A DNA stretch of 64,000 nucleotides from an uncultured Paraprevotella sp. (GCA_900546665.1 URDY01000013.1:1-64000), one strand, 5' to 3'. Positions 1 to 9,127 are shown, counted from the stretch's first letter. Translations and numbers: made by a program. Notes: generated by a model from the letters alone, not told the origin.

Positions 1-36
1 TACTTGGTCAGCCGTTTTTATCCTTTTTTGATTCTT

Positions 37-762
37 TTATAGGATATATTTGTTTAAATAGTCTGATATTTCATTTTTATATGTATCTGAAATGGGGATT
101 CTGTTTTTACCGAATATGATTTGTCCCTTGTCGATGGTTCTTATTTTATTCATCTGGACGATATAAGAACGGTGTACCCGCATGAATCTGGGGGACGGCA
201 GGCGTTCTTCCATGTTTTTCATGCTGATTAATGACAAAATGGGTTTGGGTTCATTTTCAACATAGATTTTCAGATAATCTTTCAAACCTTCTATATAGAG
301 AATATCATCCAGCCTGATTTGTTTTAGTTTGTAATCAGACTTGACATAGATGAAGTCTTCGTTACCCGATGAGGTAGACGCGTTCGTTTCGTTCTGGCGG
401 GTAAGTGTAAACCATTCGAGTGCCTTGTTGGCAGCTGAAAGAAATTCGTTGTAGTTGATGGGTTTAAGAAGATAATCCAAGGCATTGACTTTAAAACCGT
501 CTATTGCATATTGGTTGAACGCAGTCGTGAATATGACGCGTACTTCCTTGGGTAGCATTTTTGAGAATTCCAGTCCGTTGAGATCTGGCATTTGAATATC
601 CAGAAACAATAGTTCTACAGGATTTTCTTTTAATCCGTTGATGGCTGTTACGGCACTATGGTATTTACCGTTCAGTTCAAGAAACGGTGTCTTTTTGACA
701 TAGCTTTCCATGAGGTTGAGCGCAAGTGGCTCGTCATCGACAATCGCACATTTAAGTTTCAT
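37..762 (-). CDS. LytTR-family response regulator
   Basis: This is a 241-residue cytoplasmic response regulator. The N-terminal receiver domain (about 1-120) has the acidic pair near D9-D10 and the phosphoacceptor D55 in the motif FLDIQMPD. The C-terminal LytTR DNA-binding domain (about 135-235) carries the typical IRLDDILYIEGLKDYLKIY stretch and a conserved MRVHRSYIV. Its ATG lies inside the last codons of the upstream sensor gene (11-bp overlap), so the two are translationally coupled. It is the last gene of an efflux operon, so it plausibly answers to an envelope signal and may control that operon. The target is inferred, not seen. Confidence 0.93.
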   Translation of the reverse strand: MKLKCAIVDDEPLALNLMESYVKKTPFLELNGKYHSAVTAINGLKENPVELLFLDIQMPDLNGLEFSKMLPKEVRVIFTTAFNQYAIDGFKVNALDYLLKPINYNEFLSAANKALEWFTLTRQNETNASTSSGNEDFIYVKSDYKLKQIRLDDILYIEGLKDYLKIYVENEPKPILSLISMKNMEERLPSPRFMRVHRSYIVQMNKIRTIDKGQIIFGKNRIPISDTYKNEISDYLNKYIL

Positions 763-1837
763 TGTTGTAGTTTTGAATAGTTAGTAATGAAGTATAGATA
801 GTCTGTTCTTTGTTGGTTCCTTTTTCCCAATGATATTTGTTGGGGTAAATGAGTTCGAGTCTTCGTTTGACCTGTTCCAAACCGATTCCGCTTCCGCTGA
901 TGTCATTCCGTTTTTTGGGGAAATTGGAATTCTTGATGGATAGGGTCAGGGTATCTGTGTCTTTTTCTGCATAGATATGGATGTGTATAAAGCTCTTTTG
1001 TGTCGGACTGATACCGTGTTTAAAGGCATTTTCTACGAGAGATATGAAAATGAGAGGGGCAATCTGAATGTTGTTGTCAGATGGCAGATCTATATTGAAT
1101 TGTACATCAACATTGTCTGATATACGTATTTTCATTAAGGCGACATAGTTTTTCAGGAATTCCAGTTCTCTGTTAACCGGTATGAATTCCTGATTATTAT
1201 CATATAAAATATGTCGTAACAGTCTGCTGAGGTCTTGTACGGCCTGTTGCGCTTTTTCTGTATCGAAAGCTATCAGGGCATAAATATTGTTTAGCGTGTT
1301 GAGCAGGAAGTGAGGATTTATCTGATTTCTGAGGTTTTTCAGTTCTGCTTCCGTTCTTTTCAGCTCGGCTTGCTGTCTCGCTTCTTCTGCTGCTCTCCAT
1401 TTTTTGCTCATGCGGATGGTCGCAGCAAGGGCTGCTGTGAATCCGTAAATGATAAAGTCTCTTATACGGAAAAGTATAAATCCCCAAATACCAAGAGGAT
1501 CATGGTGACGCTTGGGGTTGGGAATGGGATAATAGTGATTGCATATTTCAAACCAGGCATGTATGACAAATAGCATGCTCAGGCAAAGAATAATATTAAT
1601 GGCAATATATGATTTGTATTTCTTCCGGAACAGATAGTGGGGAACGAGGTGGAGATAGTTTGTATAAAAAATAATGCCGAGAACAGTAGGAGTACTCATC
1701 ATACGGATGAGTTCTCCTGCGTTCGGCTGTTCGTTGATACGACCTATCAGCATGGGGGTGACGCAAAATAAGAAAATCCATGCGAAGGTATGAACGAATA
1801 TCTCCTGTGAAAATTGTTGTCTGAAGTTTTTTTTCAT
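752..1837 (-). CDS. LytS-like sensor histidine kinase (His_kinase family)
   Basis: This membrane sensor kinase is 361 residues from the chosen ATG. The frame stays open 32 codons further upstream, but that part lies inside the end of the permease gene. The ATG at 1837 is 1 bp after the permease stop and gives a plausible MKKNFRQQF start. The N-terminal half holds about four hydrophobic segments. A short coiled stretch rich in E, R and A leads to the His_kinase motif NPHFLLNTLNNIYAL, which contains the phosphoacceptor His. The C-terminal ATPase domain has SLVENAFKHG (N box) and GSGIGLEQV (G box). It is the partner of the downstream LytTR regulator. Confidence 0.92.
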   Translation of the reverse strand: MKKNFRQQFSQEIFVHTFAWIFLFCVTPMLIGRINEQPNAGELIRMMSTPTVLGIIFYTNYLHLVPHYLFRKKYKSYIAINIILCLSMLFVIHAWFEICNHYYPIPNPKRHHDPLGIWGFILFRIRDFIIYGFTAALAATIRMSKKWRAAEEARQQAELKRTEAELKNLRNQINPHFLLNTLNNIYALIAFDTEKAQQAVQDLSRLLRHILYDNNQEFIPVNRELEFLKNYVALMKIRISDNVDVQFNIDLPSDNNIQIAPLIFISLVENAFKHGISPTQKSFIHIHIYAEKDTDTLTLSIKNSNFPKKRNDISGSGIGLEQVKRRLELIYPNKYHWEKGTNKEQTIYTSLLTIQNYNNET

Positions 1838-1838
1838 G

Positions 1839-3077
1839 TTATTCGTATCTGATGGCTTCAATCGGGTCCATGTTGGCGGCTTTTTTGGCAGGATACCAGC
1901 CAAAGAATATACCGATAAATGTACAAACTCCAAAACTCATGATTATGCTCCACATCTGAATGTAGATGGGCATGTGGGCGGCAACTTTTATAATGTAGGC
2001 TGCTCCTATTCCCATCAGTACACCAATAATACCACCTGCTACGCTTAAGAGGGCAGCTTCAATCAGGAATTGGCTCAGAATATCAACTCCACGTGCACCT
2101 ACAGACATACGCAAACCGATTTCTTTCGTGCGTTCCGTGACGGATACATACATGATGTTCATGATACCGATACCGCCTACAAGAAGAGAGATTCCGGCTA
2201 CGCTGCCAAGCAGAATTGTCAGGAGGTTCATTGTGGAATTCATCATGGATGCCATCTCTTCCTGGCTTCGGATGGTAAAGTCATCCTCATCTGCCGGAGT
2301 TGTTTCGGTTGCTTCCTTCAGTTTGTGGTTTTTACGCAGGATGTCTGTAATTTCACTGATAGCTTTGTCCGTCGCATCTTCCGTTATGGCAGAGCAATTG
2401 ATGCCTTGAAGATAGGTGATTGCCAAGATACGCTTCATGACAGTAGTGTATGGGACCAGCGCCAAATCGTCCTGGTCCATTCCCATGGAGTTGTATCCTT
2501 TTGATTTCAGTACGCCAATGACTCTGAATGGGATGGAATTGAAACGGACTACTTTGCCTATGGGGTCTCCTCCATCGGGGAACAGATTGTCAACGACAGT
2601 CTTGCCCAGTATGCATACTTTTGCTGCAGTCTTGATATCCTGATCAGTAAACAGTTCGCCGTCTTCCACCTGAAGCTGACGAATGGTGAGGTAGTCTTCA
2701 TTGACACCGTAAATGGTAGAAGGTGTGTTGTTGTTACCATAGATGAATTGTCCACTGCTGTTGACGGAAGGACTGATTGCTGCCAGATATTTTGCTTCGT
2801 TTCTTATACTTTCGTAATCTTCAAGCTTGAGAGTTTGCATGTCGCTGGCATCTTGCCTCACACCGCCGCGCATATCAGCTCCCGGGTGGATCATTATCAT
2901 ATTGGAACCCATTTCAGAGATCTGTTTCCTGATGCTCCGTTTAGATCCTTGTCCTATGGCCAGCATGGCAATGACAGAAGCTACACCGATGATGATGCCT
3001 AATGCGGTCAGGAATGAGCGCAGCTTATTTGCGGCTATGGCTTTAAGGGCTATTTTAAATAAATTGGTAGTATTCAT
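1839..3077 (-). CDS. MacB-like ABC transporter permease
   Basis: This is a 412-residue inner-membrane permease of the MacB/FtsX superfamily. It has an N-terminal membrane segment (about 20-45, with LGIIIGVASVIAMLAIG), a large periplasmic domain (about 50-275) and three C-terminal membrane helices containing the FtsX motif TERTKEIGLRMSVGA. It lacks the fused ATPase of E. coli MacB; the ATPase is the separate gene just upstream. The order TolC, adaptor, ATPase, permease is that of a tripartite pump or of mechanotransmission ABC systems. The substrate (macrolide, peptide, lipid) cannot be read from the sequence. Confidence 0.92.
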   Translation of the reverse strand: MNTTNLFKIALKAIAANKLRSFLTALGIIIGVASVIAMLAIGQGSKRSIRKQISEMGSNMIMIHPGADMRGGVRQDASDMQTLKLEDYESIRNEAKYLAAISPSVNSSGQFIYGNNNTPSTIYGVNEDYLTIRQLQVEDGELFTDQDIKTAAKVCILGKTVVDNLFPDGGDPIGKVVRFNSIPFRVIGVLKSKGYNSMGMDQDDLALVPYTTVMKRILAITYLQGINCSAITEDATDKAISEITDILRKNHKLKEATETTPADEDDFTIRSQEEMASMMNSTMNLLTILLGSVAGISLLVGGIGIMNIMYVSVTERTKEIGLRMSVGARGVDILSQFLIEAALLSVAGGIIGVLMGIGAAYIIKVAAHMPIYIQMWSIIMSFGVCTFIGIFFGWYPAKKAANMDPIEAIRYE

Positions 3078-3118
3078 TTCTGTTATGTTATCAAAATCAG
3101 TTGAACAAAATGCCGTTG

Positions 3119-3880
3119 TCAGTCATCTTGAGGTATGGGAATTTTGGACAGTGTTTCTGCTGCAGACAGAATATTTGTATTGTATTTGTCTTCTTTGATC
3201 TGTCCGTCGCGCAACATGATGTTCCGGCTACTGTATTGGGCTATTTCGGGGTTGTGTGTAACGAATATGATCGTGCGGCCTTCAGCATGAAGTTTCTGAA
3301 ATAGAACCAGAATCTCAAATGAGGTTCTGGTATCCAGGTTTCCGGTTGCCTCGTCTGCCAATATGACTGCTGGATTATTGACCAGAGCACGGGCTATGGC
3401 TACACGTTGCATTTGTCCTCCTGACATCTGGTTGGACTTGTGATATAGTCTGCTACCCAGACCGACCATTTCCAGAGCCGCAATGGCCCGTTCGCGTCTT
3501 TCTTTGGCAGATACTTGTGAATTGTACATTAATGGTAATTCTACGTTTTCTACGGCAGTAGTCTTGGCCAACAGATTATAATTTTGGAATACAAAACCGA
3601 TTTTTCTGTTTCGTAATACTGCACGTTGCCATCTTTTCATGGAGCGGACAGGTGTCCCGTCCAGAATATATTCTCCTTCTGTCGGGGTGTCAAGGCAACC
3701 CAGCTGGTTAAGCAGGGTTGATTTTCCTGAACCTGATGTTCCCATGATGGTTACAAATTCACCTTCGTATATTTTGAATGAAATGCCACGTAATGCATGA
3801 ACGACTTCATCTCCCACAATGAAACTTCGTTTGACGTTCTGCAATTCAATGACTACTTTCTTGTTTTCTTTTGCTTCCAT
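3119..3880 (-). CDS. ABC transporter ATP-binding protein (MacB/LolD type)
   Basis: This is a 253-residue cytoplasmic ATPase. It has Walker A GTSGSGKST, Q-loop VFQNYNLLAK, signature MSGGQMQRVAIARAL, Walker B VILADEATGNLD and the switch His in VTHNPEIA. TGNLDTRTS is typical for the MacB/LolD subgroup that drives conformational work rather than uptake. It lies 11 bp downstream of the adaptor gene and 41 bp upstream of the permease gene, so the three are almost certainly co-transcribed and form one complex. Confidence 0.95.
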   Translation of the reverse strand: MEAKENKKVVIELQNVKRSFIVGDEVVHALRGISFKIYEGEFVTIMGTSGSGKSTLLNQLGCLDTPTEGEYILDGTPVRSMKRWQRAVLRNRKIGFVFQNYNLLAKTTAVENVELPLMYNSQVSAKERRERAIAALEMVGLGSRLYHKSNQMSGGQMQRVAIARALVNNPAVILADEATGNLDTRTSFEILVLFQKLHAEGRTIIFVTHNPEIAQYSSRNIMLRDGQIKEDKYNTNILSAAETLSKIPIPQDD

Positions 3881-3891
3881 TATGCTTGTGG

Positions 3892-5073
3892 TTATTTGGA
3901 ATCATTCTTGTTATCTTTTTTCTTTCCTGGATGTGGCATGAACGGATTGCTTTCCTCCTGTGGCGCTTCTTCGGTTTCGTCTTTCAGTTCCGTCATGGAC
4001 AATACTACTTTTGTTCCTTTGGACAAGCCGGAAATGATTTCGGTACGTGATCCGTCTGTAGCACCTATGTTGACATTGTGGGCTTTCAGTGTGTTACCTT
4101 CCAGTGTCCATAACTTGTTCTTGCCATTACAGTCTACGATTTTGTAGCTTTTGCCCAATATGTCTTCAGCAGGAGTGAAACGCAAGGCTTTGGAACGTAC
4201 GCTCAGCACATCTGTGCGTTCCAGTGTGTTGACTGTCACATTGGCTGTCAGTCCCGGTTTAAGTTTCAAATCTTTATTGGGGGCAGAAATGACAACTTCA
4301 TAAGTGACGACATTGTTTTCTTCTGTGGCTTCCTGTCTGACTTGGGTTACATTGCCGTGAAACACGTCGTTAGGGAAGGCATCTACAGTAAAAGTGACAT
4401 TCTGTCCTTCTTTTACGCTACCTATATCAGCTTCGTCGATATCAGCAATAACCCGCATGTCAGTCAGGTCCTGAGCGATGGTGAAGAGGGTAGGAGTGCT
4501 GAAGCTTGAAGCCACGGTCTGTCCTTCTTCTACATCTTTGCTCAATACGACGCCATCGATTGGGGAAGTGATGGTGGCATAACCAATATTGGTTTCAGCT
4601 TTGTTGACGTTTTCTACGCTGGTGTGATAGGATTCAAGGGCTTTGCGATAGCTAAGGTAAGCATTTTCGTATTCATCTTTACTGACCAGTCCTTTTTCAT
4701 TAAGGTTTTTGTAGCGTTCGTAATTGGTCTTTTGATATTCCAGTTCACTTTTGGCACTGGCCAGATTGGCTTTTGCACTGTTCAGTTCGCTTGTCAGGTT
4801 CGTTTTGTCCAGTTCGGCGATGACTTGTCCTTTTTTGACAATACTGTTATAATCTACAAAAATCTTACTGATAATGCCGGAGACCTGAGTACCCACTTCT
4901 ACTTCTGTGACCGGTTCGATTGTTCCGGTGGCAGTCACACTGTTCTGGATAGTGTCGAGATCAACGGTGGTCATTTCGAATTGGATCTGTGCGCCTTTTT
5001 TGCCGGTAGCGAGATAAATGATCAGTCCGGCTATAGCCAGTATGGCAACAATGATAATTATTTTCTTTTTCAT
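3892..5073 (-). CDS. MacA-like periplasmic adaptor (HlyD/RND membrane fusion family)
   Basis: This is a 393-residue adaptor. It is anchored by an N-terminal hydrophobic segment (about 3-22, MKKKIIIIVAILAIAGLIIY) and faces the periplasm. The barrel-sandwich hybrid halves are visible as VEVGTQVSGIISKIFVDYNS and ITSPIDGVVLSKDVEEGQ. A coiled-coil hairpin (about 90-165) lies between them. The C-terminal beta-barrel domain contains LKPGLTANVTV. The tail is rich in E, P and K. It joins the MacB-type inner-membrane complex to the TolC-like channel encoded 13 bp upstream. Confidence 0.94.
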   Translation of the reverse strand: MKKKIIIIVAILAIAGLIIYLATGKKGAQIQFEMTTVDLDTIQNSVTATGTIEPVTEVEVGTQVSGIISKIFVDYNSIVKKGQVIAELDKTNLTSELNSAKANLASAKSELEYQKTNYERYKNLNEKGLVSKDEYENAYLSYRKALESYHTSVENVNKAETNIGYATITSPIDGVVLSKDVEEGQTVASSFSTPTLFTIAQDLTDMRVIADIDEADIGSVKEGQNVTFTVDAFPNDVFHGNVTQVRQEATEENNVVTYEVVISAPNKDLKLKPGLTANVTVNTLERTDVLSVRSKALRFTPAEDILGKSYKIVDCNGKNKLWTLEGNTLKAHNVNIGATDGSRTEIISGLSKGTKVVLSMTELKDETEEAPQEESNPFMPHPGKKKDNKNDSK

Positions 5074-5086
5074 ATTTAGAGATGTT

Positions 5087-6439
5087 TTATAGGTTGATGG
5101 GCTCTCCTTTGTAGAATTTTAATAATTGAATATTCAGAATTGTGGTGTATTTGCTTTGTAGCTGATCTTGTTTGGCAGTTAGCAGCTGGTCACGGCCGGT
5201 CATCAGTTCTACAATGTTTTTCAGTCCGTTTTTGAATTGTTCGTTCAGCAGTTCGTAACTGGCTTCTGAACTTTTGACTTTGGCTGTTGCCGCAATAAAG
5301 CTTTGCTGGCTGCTGTTGGCATTGACCCAATATTCATCGATAGTACTGTAAAGTTCCTTTTGCTGGTTTTTCAGGTCAAGTTCGCTATCTAACTTGTTTA
5401 ACTTGGCTTTTTTAACGTTAGTCTGATTTCTCTTGTTGTCGAAAATAGGTACAGACAGAGTTAAACCTAATGAAGCGTTCAGGTTTTGTTTGAGTTGTTC
5501 AGCACCAGATTCACGACTTCCGGAATAGTGACTGTCGCCAATGCCGGCATTGATGGATATTGAAGGATAATAACCGGCTTTTGCAATATCGATATTCAGG
5601 TTTGCGGTTTCAATGTTCAGTTTGCTGGCCTGAATTTCCGGTCTGCTGGCCAGTGCGCTTTCGTAGACTTCTGCTTCGTTTGGAATGGGAGCCAGAGCAG
5701 ACGATTCGTCCAGTGACAGGTCGCTGATTTGAAAATCCTGTGTACCGTCTATTTCCAGTAGTTCTTTGAGTTGACGGGTATAATTGCTGATTTGTGATTG
5801 TGTGGCGACGATGTCATACTGATTACTGCTGACTTGTGCTTCCAGTTGGGCCAGATCTGCTTTTGATATTTGCCCTTCATTATACATTTCCTGTCCTCTT
5901 TTAAATTGACTTTCTGCTGTCTGGAGGAGCTCCTCGTTGACTTTCTTTGCTTCAATTGAATACAGAATCTGAATGTAGAGTTGGGCTATCTGTTCTTGTA
6001 TGCTGTTGGCAGTCGTCTGCGTATTGAGTTGATTGATCTGGTTTTGGATTCTTTGGTTTTTGATATTCTTTCTGTTAATGCCTCCATCCCATACGTTCCA
6101 TGATGCGTTTAATCCGTAACTGCCGTTTTCAGTCAGTTTGTTGGTTGAACTGTTTGCAATGCCGTCCGTGACAATATTGCTGGCTGATTCCTGGAGCGGG
6201 CGATAGGTGAGAGTCTGTGTCGTACTGAATGATAAACTTGGAAAAAGTTCTGCTTTTTTCTGTATCAGATCCAGTTCCCCCTGTTGTTCTGTCAGTTTGC
6301 TTTTCTGCAGTTGGATGTTGTGTTCGGCAGCATAATCCATGCAATCCTGAAGAGACCAGGTCTTATTGGCCTGTTCCTGACCGAATGTCAAATTTGCGCA
6401 TAGTAAGAATGCGGCCGTCAGATAGTGTTTACGGTTCAT
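5087..6439 (-). CDS. TolC-family outer-membrane efflux protein
   Basis: This is a 450-residue TolC-like channel with a signal peptide (MNRKHYLTAAFLLCANLTFG, likely cut before QEQ). It has two copies of the outer-membrane efflux repeat with long coiled coils (about 35-230 and 245-440). LAQLEAQVSSNQYDIVATQS and FKNGLKNIVELMTGRDQLL are typical helices of the family. It is the first gene of the operon that runs to position 37 and has a Bacteroidetes-type promoter directly upstream. It supplies the outer-membrane duct of the tripartite pump. Confidence 0.94.
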   Translation of the reverse strand: MNRKHYLTAAFLLCANLTFGQEQANKTWSLQDCMDYAAEHNIQLQKSKLTEQQGELDLIQKKAELFPSLSFSTTQTLTYRPLQESASNIVTDGIANSSTNKLTENGSYGLNASWNVWDGGINRKNIKNQRIQNQINQLNTQTTANSIQEQIAQLYIQILYSIEAKKVNEELLQTAESQFKRGQEMYNEGQISKADLAQLEAQVSSNQYDIVATQSQISNYTRQLKELLEIDGTQDFQISDLSLDESSALAPIPNEAEVYESALASRPEIQASKLNIETANLNIDIAKAGYYPSISINAGIGDSHYSGSRESGAEQLKQNLNASLGLTLSVPIFDNKRNQTNVKKAKLNKLDSELDLKNQQKELYSTIDEYWVNANSSQQSFIAATAKVKSSEASYELLNEQFKNGLKNIVELMTGRDQLLTAKQDQLQSKYTTILNIQLLKFYKGEPINL

Positions 6440-6461
6440 AATGTTTCTGTTTTTTACAAAG

Positions 6462-6497
6462 CAAATTTATGAACTCTGATTTAGAATAAAAAACAAA
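6462..6497 (-). promoter_or_regulatory. Promoter of the tolC efflux operon
   Basis: On the minus strand a -7 box TAAATTTG (6462-6469) lies 22 bp before the tolC start codon. A TTTG -33 box (6494-6497) sits 24 bp upstream, slightly longer than the usual 19-21 bp spacer. The assignment rests on the known Bacteroidetes consensus TTTG/TAnnTTTG. Confidence 0.65.
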
Positions 6498-6554
6498 ATG
6501 TACGGACATATATTTTTTTTCGACTGAAATGCAGATATTATCTATAAAAATCCC

Positions 6555-6562
6555 TATATTTG
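6555..6562 (+). promoter_or_regulatory. Promoter -7 box of ribE
   Basis: TATATTTG matches TAnnTTTG exactly and ends 28 bp before the ribE ATG. No clear TTTG is seen at -33. The 115 bp between tolC and this box hold only the two divergent promoters. Confidence 0.55.
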
Positions 6563-6590
6563 AAATCGGAATTTGATTAAATATAAAAAT

Positions 6591-7205
6591 ATGTTCTCAG
6601 GAATAGTAGAAGAAATAGCTCGAGTTGTAAAGATTGAGAAAGATAATGAAAATGTGCATTTTACATTGACTTGTTCTTTCGTGGATGAGCTGAAAATAGA
6701 TCAAAGTGTAGCTCACAATGGCGTGTGTCTGACTGTTGTTCGCATTCAGGATGGCACTTATACGGTGACGGCGATGAAAGAAACGCTGGATCGTTCTAAT
6801 TTAGGGTTGTTGAATGTGGGTGACGAAGTTAATGTTGAACGTTCCATGTTAATGAATGGCCGTCTTGACGGGCATATAGTTCAGGGGCATGTTGACATGA
6901 CGGCAGAGTGTACAGATATACAGGAAGCCGGCGGAAGCTATGTTTATACCTTTAGCCATGTTTATGATGAGGAAATGGTGCGGCGTGGATATTTTACTGT
7001 TGACAAAGGGTCTGTTACGGTCAATGGAGTCAGTCTGACGGTGTGTTGTCCGACCAAAGACAGTTTTCAGGTCAATATTATTCCTTATACTTATGAACAC
7101 ACTAATTTTCATGCTATCAAGTGTGGCTCAAAGGTTAATATTGAATTTGATATCATTGGCAAGTATTTAAGCCGTATGATGTCTCTTACTTCAGCTGCGG
7201 AATAA
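6591..7205 (+). CDS. ribE: Riboflavin synthase, alpha subunit
   Basis: This enzyme converts two 6,7-dimethyl-8-ribityllumazine molecules into riboflavin and a pyrimidinedione, the last step of vitamin B2 synthesis in the cytoplasm. It is 204 residues long, the usual size, and starts with the family's MFSGIVEE. That is why the ATG at 6591 is preferred to the one six codons upstream. The two lumazine-binding repeats are visible: repeat 1 with SVAHNGVCLTVV, repeat 2 with GHIVQGHVDMTA and VTVNGVSLTV. It stands alone, downstream of its own promoter. No other rib gene is in the window. Confidence 0.96.
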   Translation: MFSGIVEEIARVVKIEKDNENVHFTLTCSFVDELKIDQSVAHNGVCLTVVRIQDGTYTVTAMKETLDRSNLGLLNVGDEVNVERSMLMNGRLDGHIVQGHVDMTAECTDIQEAGGSYVYTFSHVYDEEMVRRGYFTVDKGSVTVNGVSLTVCCPTKDSFQVNIIPYTYEHTNFHAIKCGSKVNIEFDIIGKYLSRMMSLTSAAE

Positions 7206-7216
7206 GTTTTGCCGGT

Positions 7217-8533
7217 TTAAAGATCCTTGAGCAGGATTGTCTGGTCGGTATTGATATATTGGGAGCGAACTTTAATAAGTTCCTCCCATTTGTTTTTATC
7301 AGCATGATAGATGGAAGGGGTGTAGATATTGCCGAACTTGTCAATTCGATCCATAAGGAAGCTAACGGAAAGTTTGTTGATGTCTTCAGCCGGCGAGAAG
7401 CGCTTAGGGGCGTTTTCATCATTGTTTTCAATGATAACCAGGTGCATTCTGTTAAGTTCGTGCGTGATTTTGCTCACTATGCCAAGTGGCAAGGCTGTTT
7501 CGACAGAAAGGCCGTAAACCGTGTATGGACGCATGCCTTTTTCGAAACGTTTGCATATTTTAGACATGATCAGTATGGTCAGTAAGTCGTGATAGCTTCT
7601 GCTTATCTTGTTTACATCCTTAATATAATAGTAACTTCTCAGATTCTGGTTGGCATAGCAGAGCTGGGCGCCCAGCAAACAGATAATCCATGAAAAATTC
7701 ACCCACAGCATAAACATCGGAAGGGCTGCAAAAGAACCGTAAATGGCATTATAGGATGATACCCAAATTTGTGAATGAATATAGAAGTATTGCAGGAATT
7801 GAAATGCTATACCTGCGATGATTCCCGGTATCAGGGCATGTCGGAGTTCTACATTCGTATTCGGCATGTATACATAAAGCCCTGTAAAGAGAAGACTGCT
7901 TAAAAAATAAGGAGAGAGGCTGATAAGCAGTTTGACAGTGGTGCTGAGAACCATGAAGTCAGGAAAATGTTCTGCAATGGTAGCCATGAAAATGGAGAGG
8001 CCGCTGCTGATGATGATCAGTATAGGAAGCAGAAGAAAGACACTGATATAATCTGTTATCTGGCGGTAGATTGAGCGTTGGTTCTTGACTTGCCATATTG
8101 TATTGAGTGCTAGTTCGATGTTGCTGGTCAGCTGTATGATGGTGTAGAGCAGCAATAACAGACCGAATCCGATGAATATTCCGCTTTTGGTATGATCCAG
8201 GTAAGATCCAATGAAATCAAAGATCAGATCTGCAAATTCGGGATTGACACTGAGGTTTTTCCTGATCTCATTTTCAATGATGCTTCCGTACCCGAATCCT
8301 CTGCCTATTGCGAAAATAATAGCCAGAATAGGAACTGTTGCCAGAATTGTTGAATAAGTCAGGGCGGACGCATGACTATTAATGTTTTTGTTGATAAAAC
8401 ATTCTATTGTGATGACTAATTTCTTGAGAGAATTGAATAAATAACGTTTAAGCGGTGAATATTTTTCATCGTTGACGTACCAGATCTTTTGAGTAAAAAA
8501 GAAATTCAGCTGACGAATGCTTATCATAGGCAT
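7217..8533 (-). CDS. YihY/BrkB-family inner-membrane protein
   Basis: This is a 438-residue integral membrane protein of the YihY/virulence factor BrkB family, formerly misnamed ribonuclease BN. A soluble N-terminus (about 1-50) precedes roughly six helices (about 60-330), with the family's SALTYSTILATVPILAIIFA and YNAIYGSFAALPMFMLWV. A C-terminal extension of about 110 residues resembles a small winged-helix-like region, but this is uncertain. The start could be M1 or M3. The gene begins only 15-20 bp after the 3' end of rnpB on the same strand and may depend on read-through from it. The function of the family is not settled. Confidence 0.9.
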   Translation of the reverse strand: MPMISIRQLNFFFTQKIWYVNDEKYSPLKRYLFNSLKKLVITIECFINKNINSHASALTYSTILATVPILAIIFAIGRGFGYGSIIENEIRKNLSVNPEFADLIFDFIGSYLDHTKSGIFIGFGLLLLLYTIIQLTSNIELALNTIWQVKNQRSIYRQITDYISVFLLLPILIIISSGLSIFMATIAEHFPDFMVLSTTVKLLISLSPYFLSSLLFTGLYVYMPNTNVELRHALIPGIIAGIAFQFLQYFYIHSQIWVSSYNAIYGSFAALPMFMLWVNFSWIICLLGAQLCYANQNLRSYYYIKDVNKISRSYHDLLTILIMSKICKRFEKGMRPYTVYGLSVETALPLGIVSKITHELNRMHLVIIENNDENAPKRFSPAEDINKLSVSFLMDRIDKFGNIYTPSIYHADKNKWEELIKVRSQYINTDQTILLKDL

Positions 8534-8547
8534 CTAAGATTAAAAAG

Positions 8548-8913
8548 AAAAAGCAGTCGGCCTGTAAGCCGGGTTCTGTATCCTTAATGAAAAAGGATGC
8601 TTGCCATTTATCCAGACCTTTTGTCACCAAAAGGCTCAATCGTTCTACCCTCCGGCTTGAGCGGGCAGCTCTTCTTGTGGCGCCGGTATACGCGAACTTT
8701 CAACTTCCGGAATGCACAGCCCGAGATGTCACCATCCGGCTGGTGGGCTCTTACCCCACCTTCTCACCCTTACCTTGTCGGACAAGGCGGTTGTTTTCTT
8801 CTGCATGATCTAACCCTTGCGGACTACTTCCCATTAAGAAGCGGAATGCCCTGTGTTGCCCGGACTTTCCTCTCCCGTATGAAACGGCAGCGGCAAGCCG
8901 GTCGGCTGCTTTT
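8548..8913 (-). ncRNA. rnpB: RNase P RNA (bacterial type A)
   Basis: This is the catalytic RNA of RNase P, which trims the 5' leader of tRNAs. Read on the minus strand, it has the 5' conserved GAGGAAAGTCCGGGC (8858-8872), the inner GGTGGGGTAAGAGCCCACC region (8743-8762) and the 3' ACAGAACCCGGCTTAC (8565-8580). The ends GCAGCCG and CGACTGC pair as P1. A T-rich tail (TTTTTCTTTTT on the minus strand) follows. The length of about 365 nt fits type A. The exact ends are estimates from the promoter and the P1 pairing. The protein partner RnpA is not in the window. Confidence 0.95.
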
Positions 8914-8918
8914 CTGTG

Positions 8919-8926
8919 CAAAAGTA
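8919..8926 (-). promoter_or_regulatory. Promoter -7 box of rnpB
   Basis: TACTTTTG on the minus strand matches TAnnTTTG. It sits 5-6 bp upstream of the expected 5' end of RNase P RNA, which fixes the transcript start near 8913. Confidence 0.7.
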
Positions 8927-8981
8927 CAATTTTTTTTTTAGCTGACAAAATGCAGGTCAAGGAATGTAAAAATGTCAGTTC

Positions 8982-9005
8982 GGGATTTTAACCGCTGTTA
9001 ATCCC
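8982..9005. promoter_or_regulatory. Palindrome upstream of htrA, possible operator
   Basis: GGGATT and TTAAC face GTTAA and AATCCC around a short centre. This gives an interrupted inverted repeat of 24 bp, 67 bp before the htrA -7 box. No T-run follows, so it is not a terminator. Operator function is inference only. Confidence 0.3.
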
Positions 9006-9071
9006 GTTCGTGCTATGTTAAAAGAAAGCAAAAAAACAGCCTTAGGTGAACAATAGCAAACTCTTTGCCCT

Positions 9072-9079
9072 TAAATTTG
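9072..9079 (+). promoter_or_regulatory. Promoter -7 box of htrA
   Basis: TAAATTTG matches TAnnTTTG exactly and ends 48 bp before the htrA ATG. No TTTG is found at the right distance for -33. Confidence 0.5.
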
Positions 9080-9127
9080 TGATAGTTTATTACATGAACA
9101 AATAAAAAAACAAATATTGATGATATT

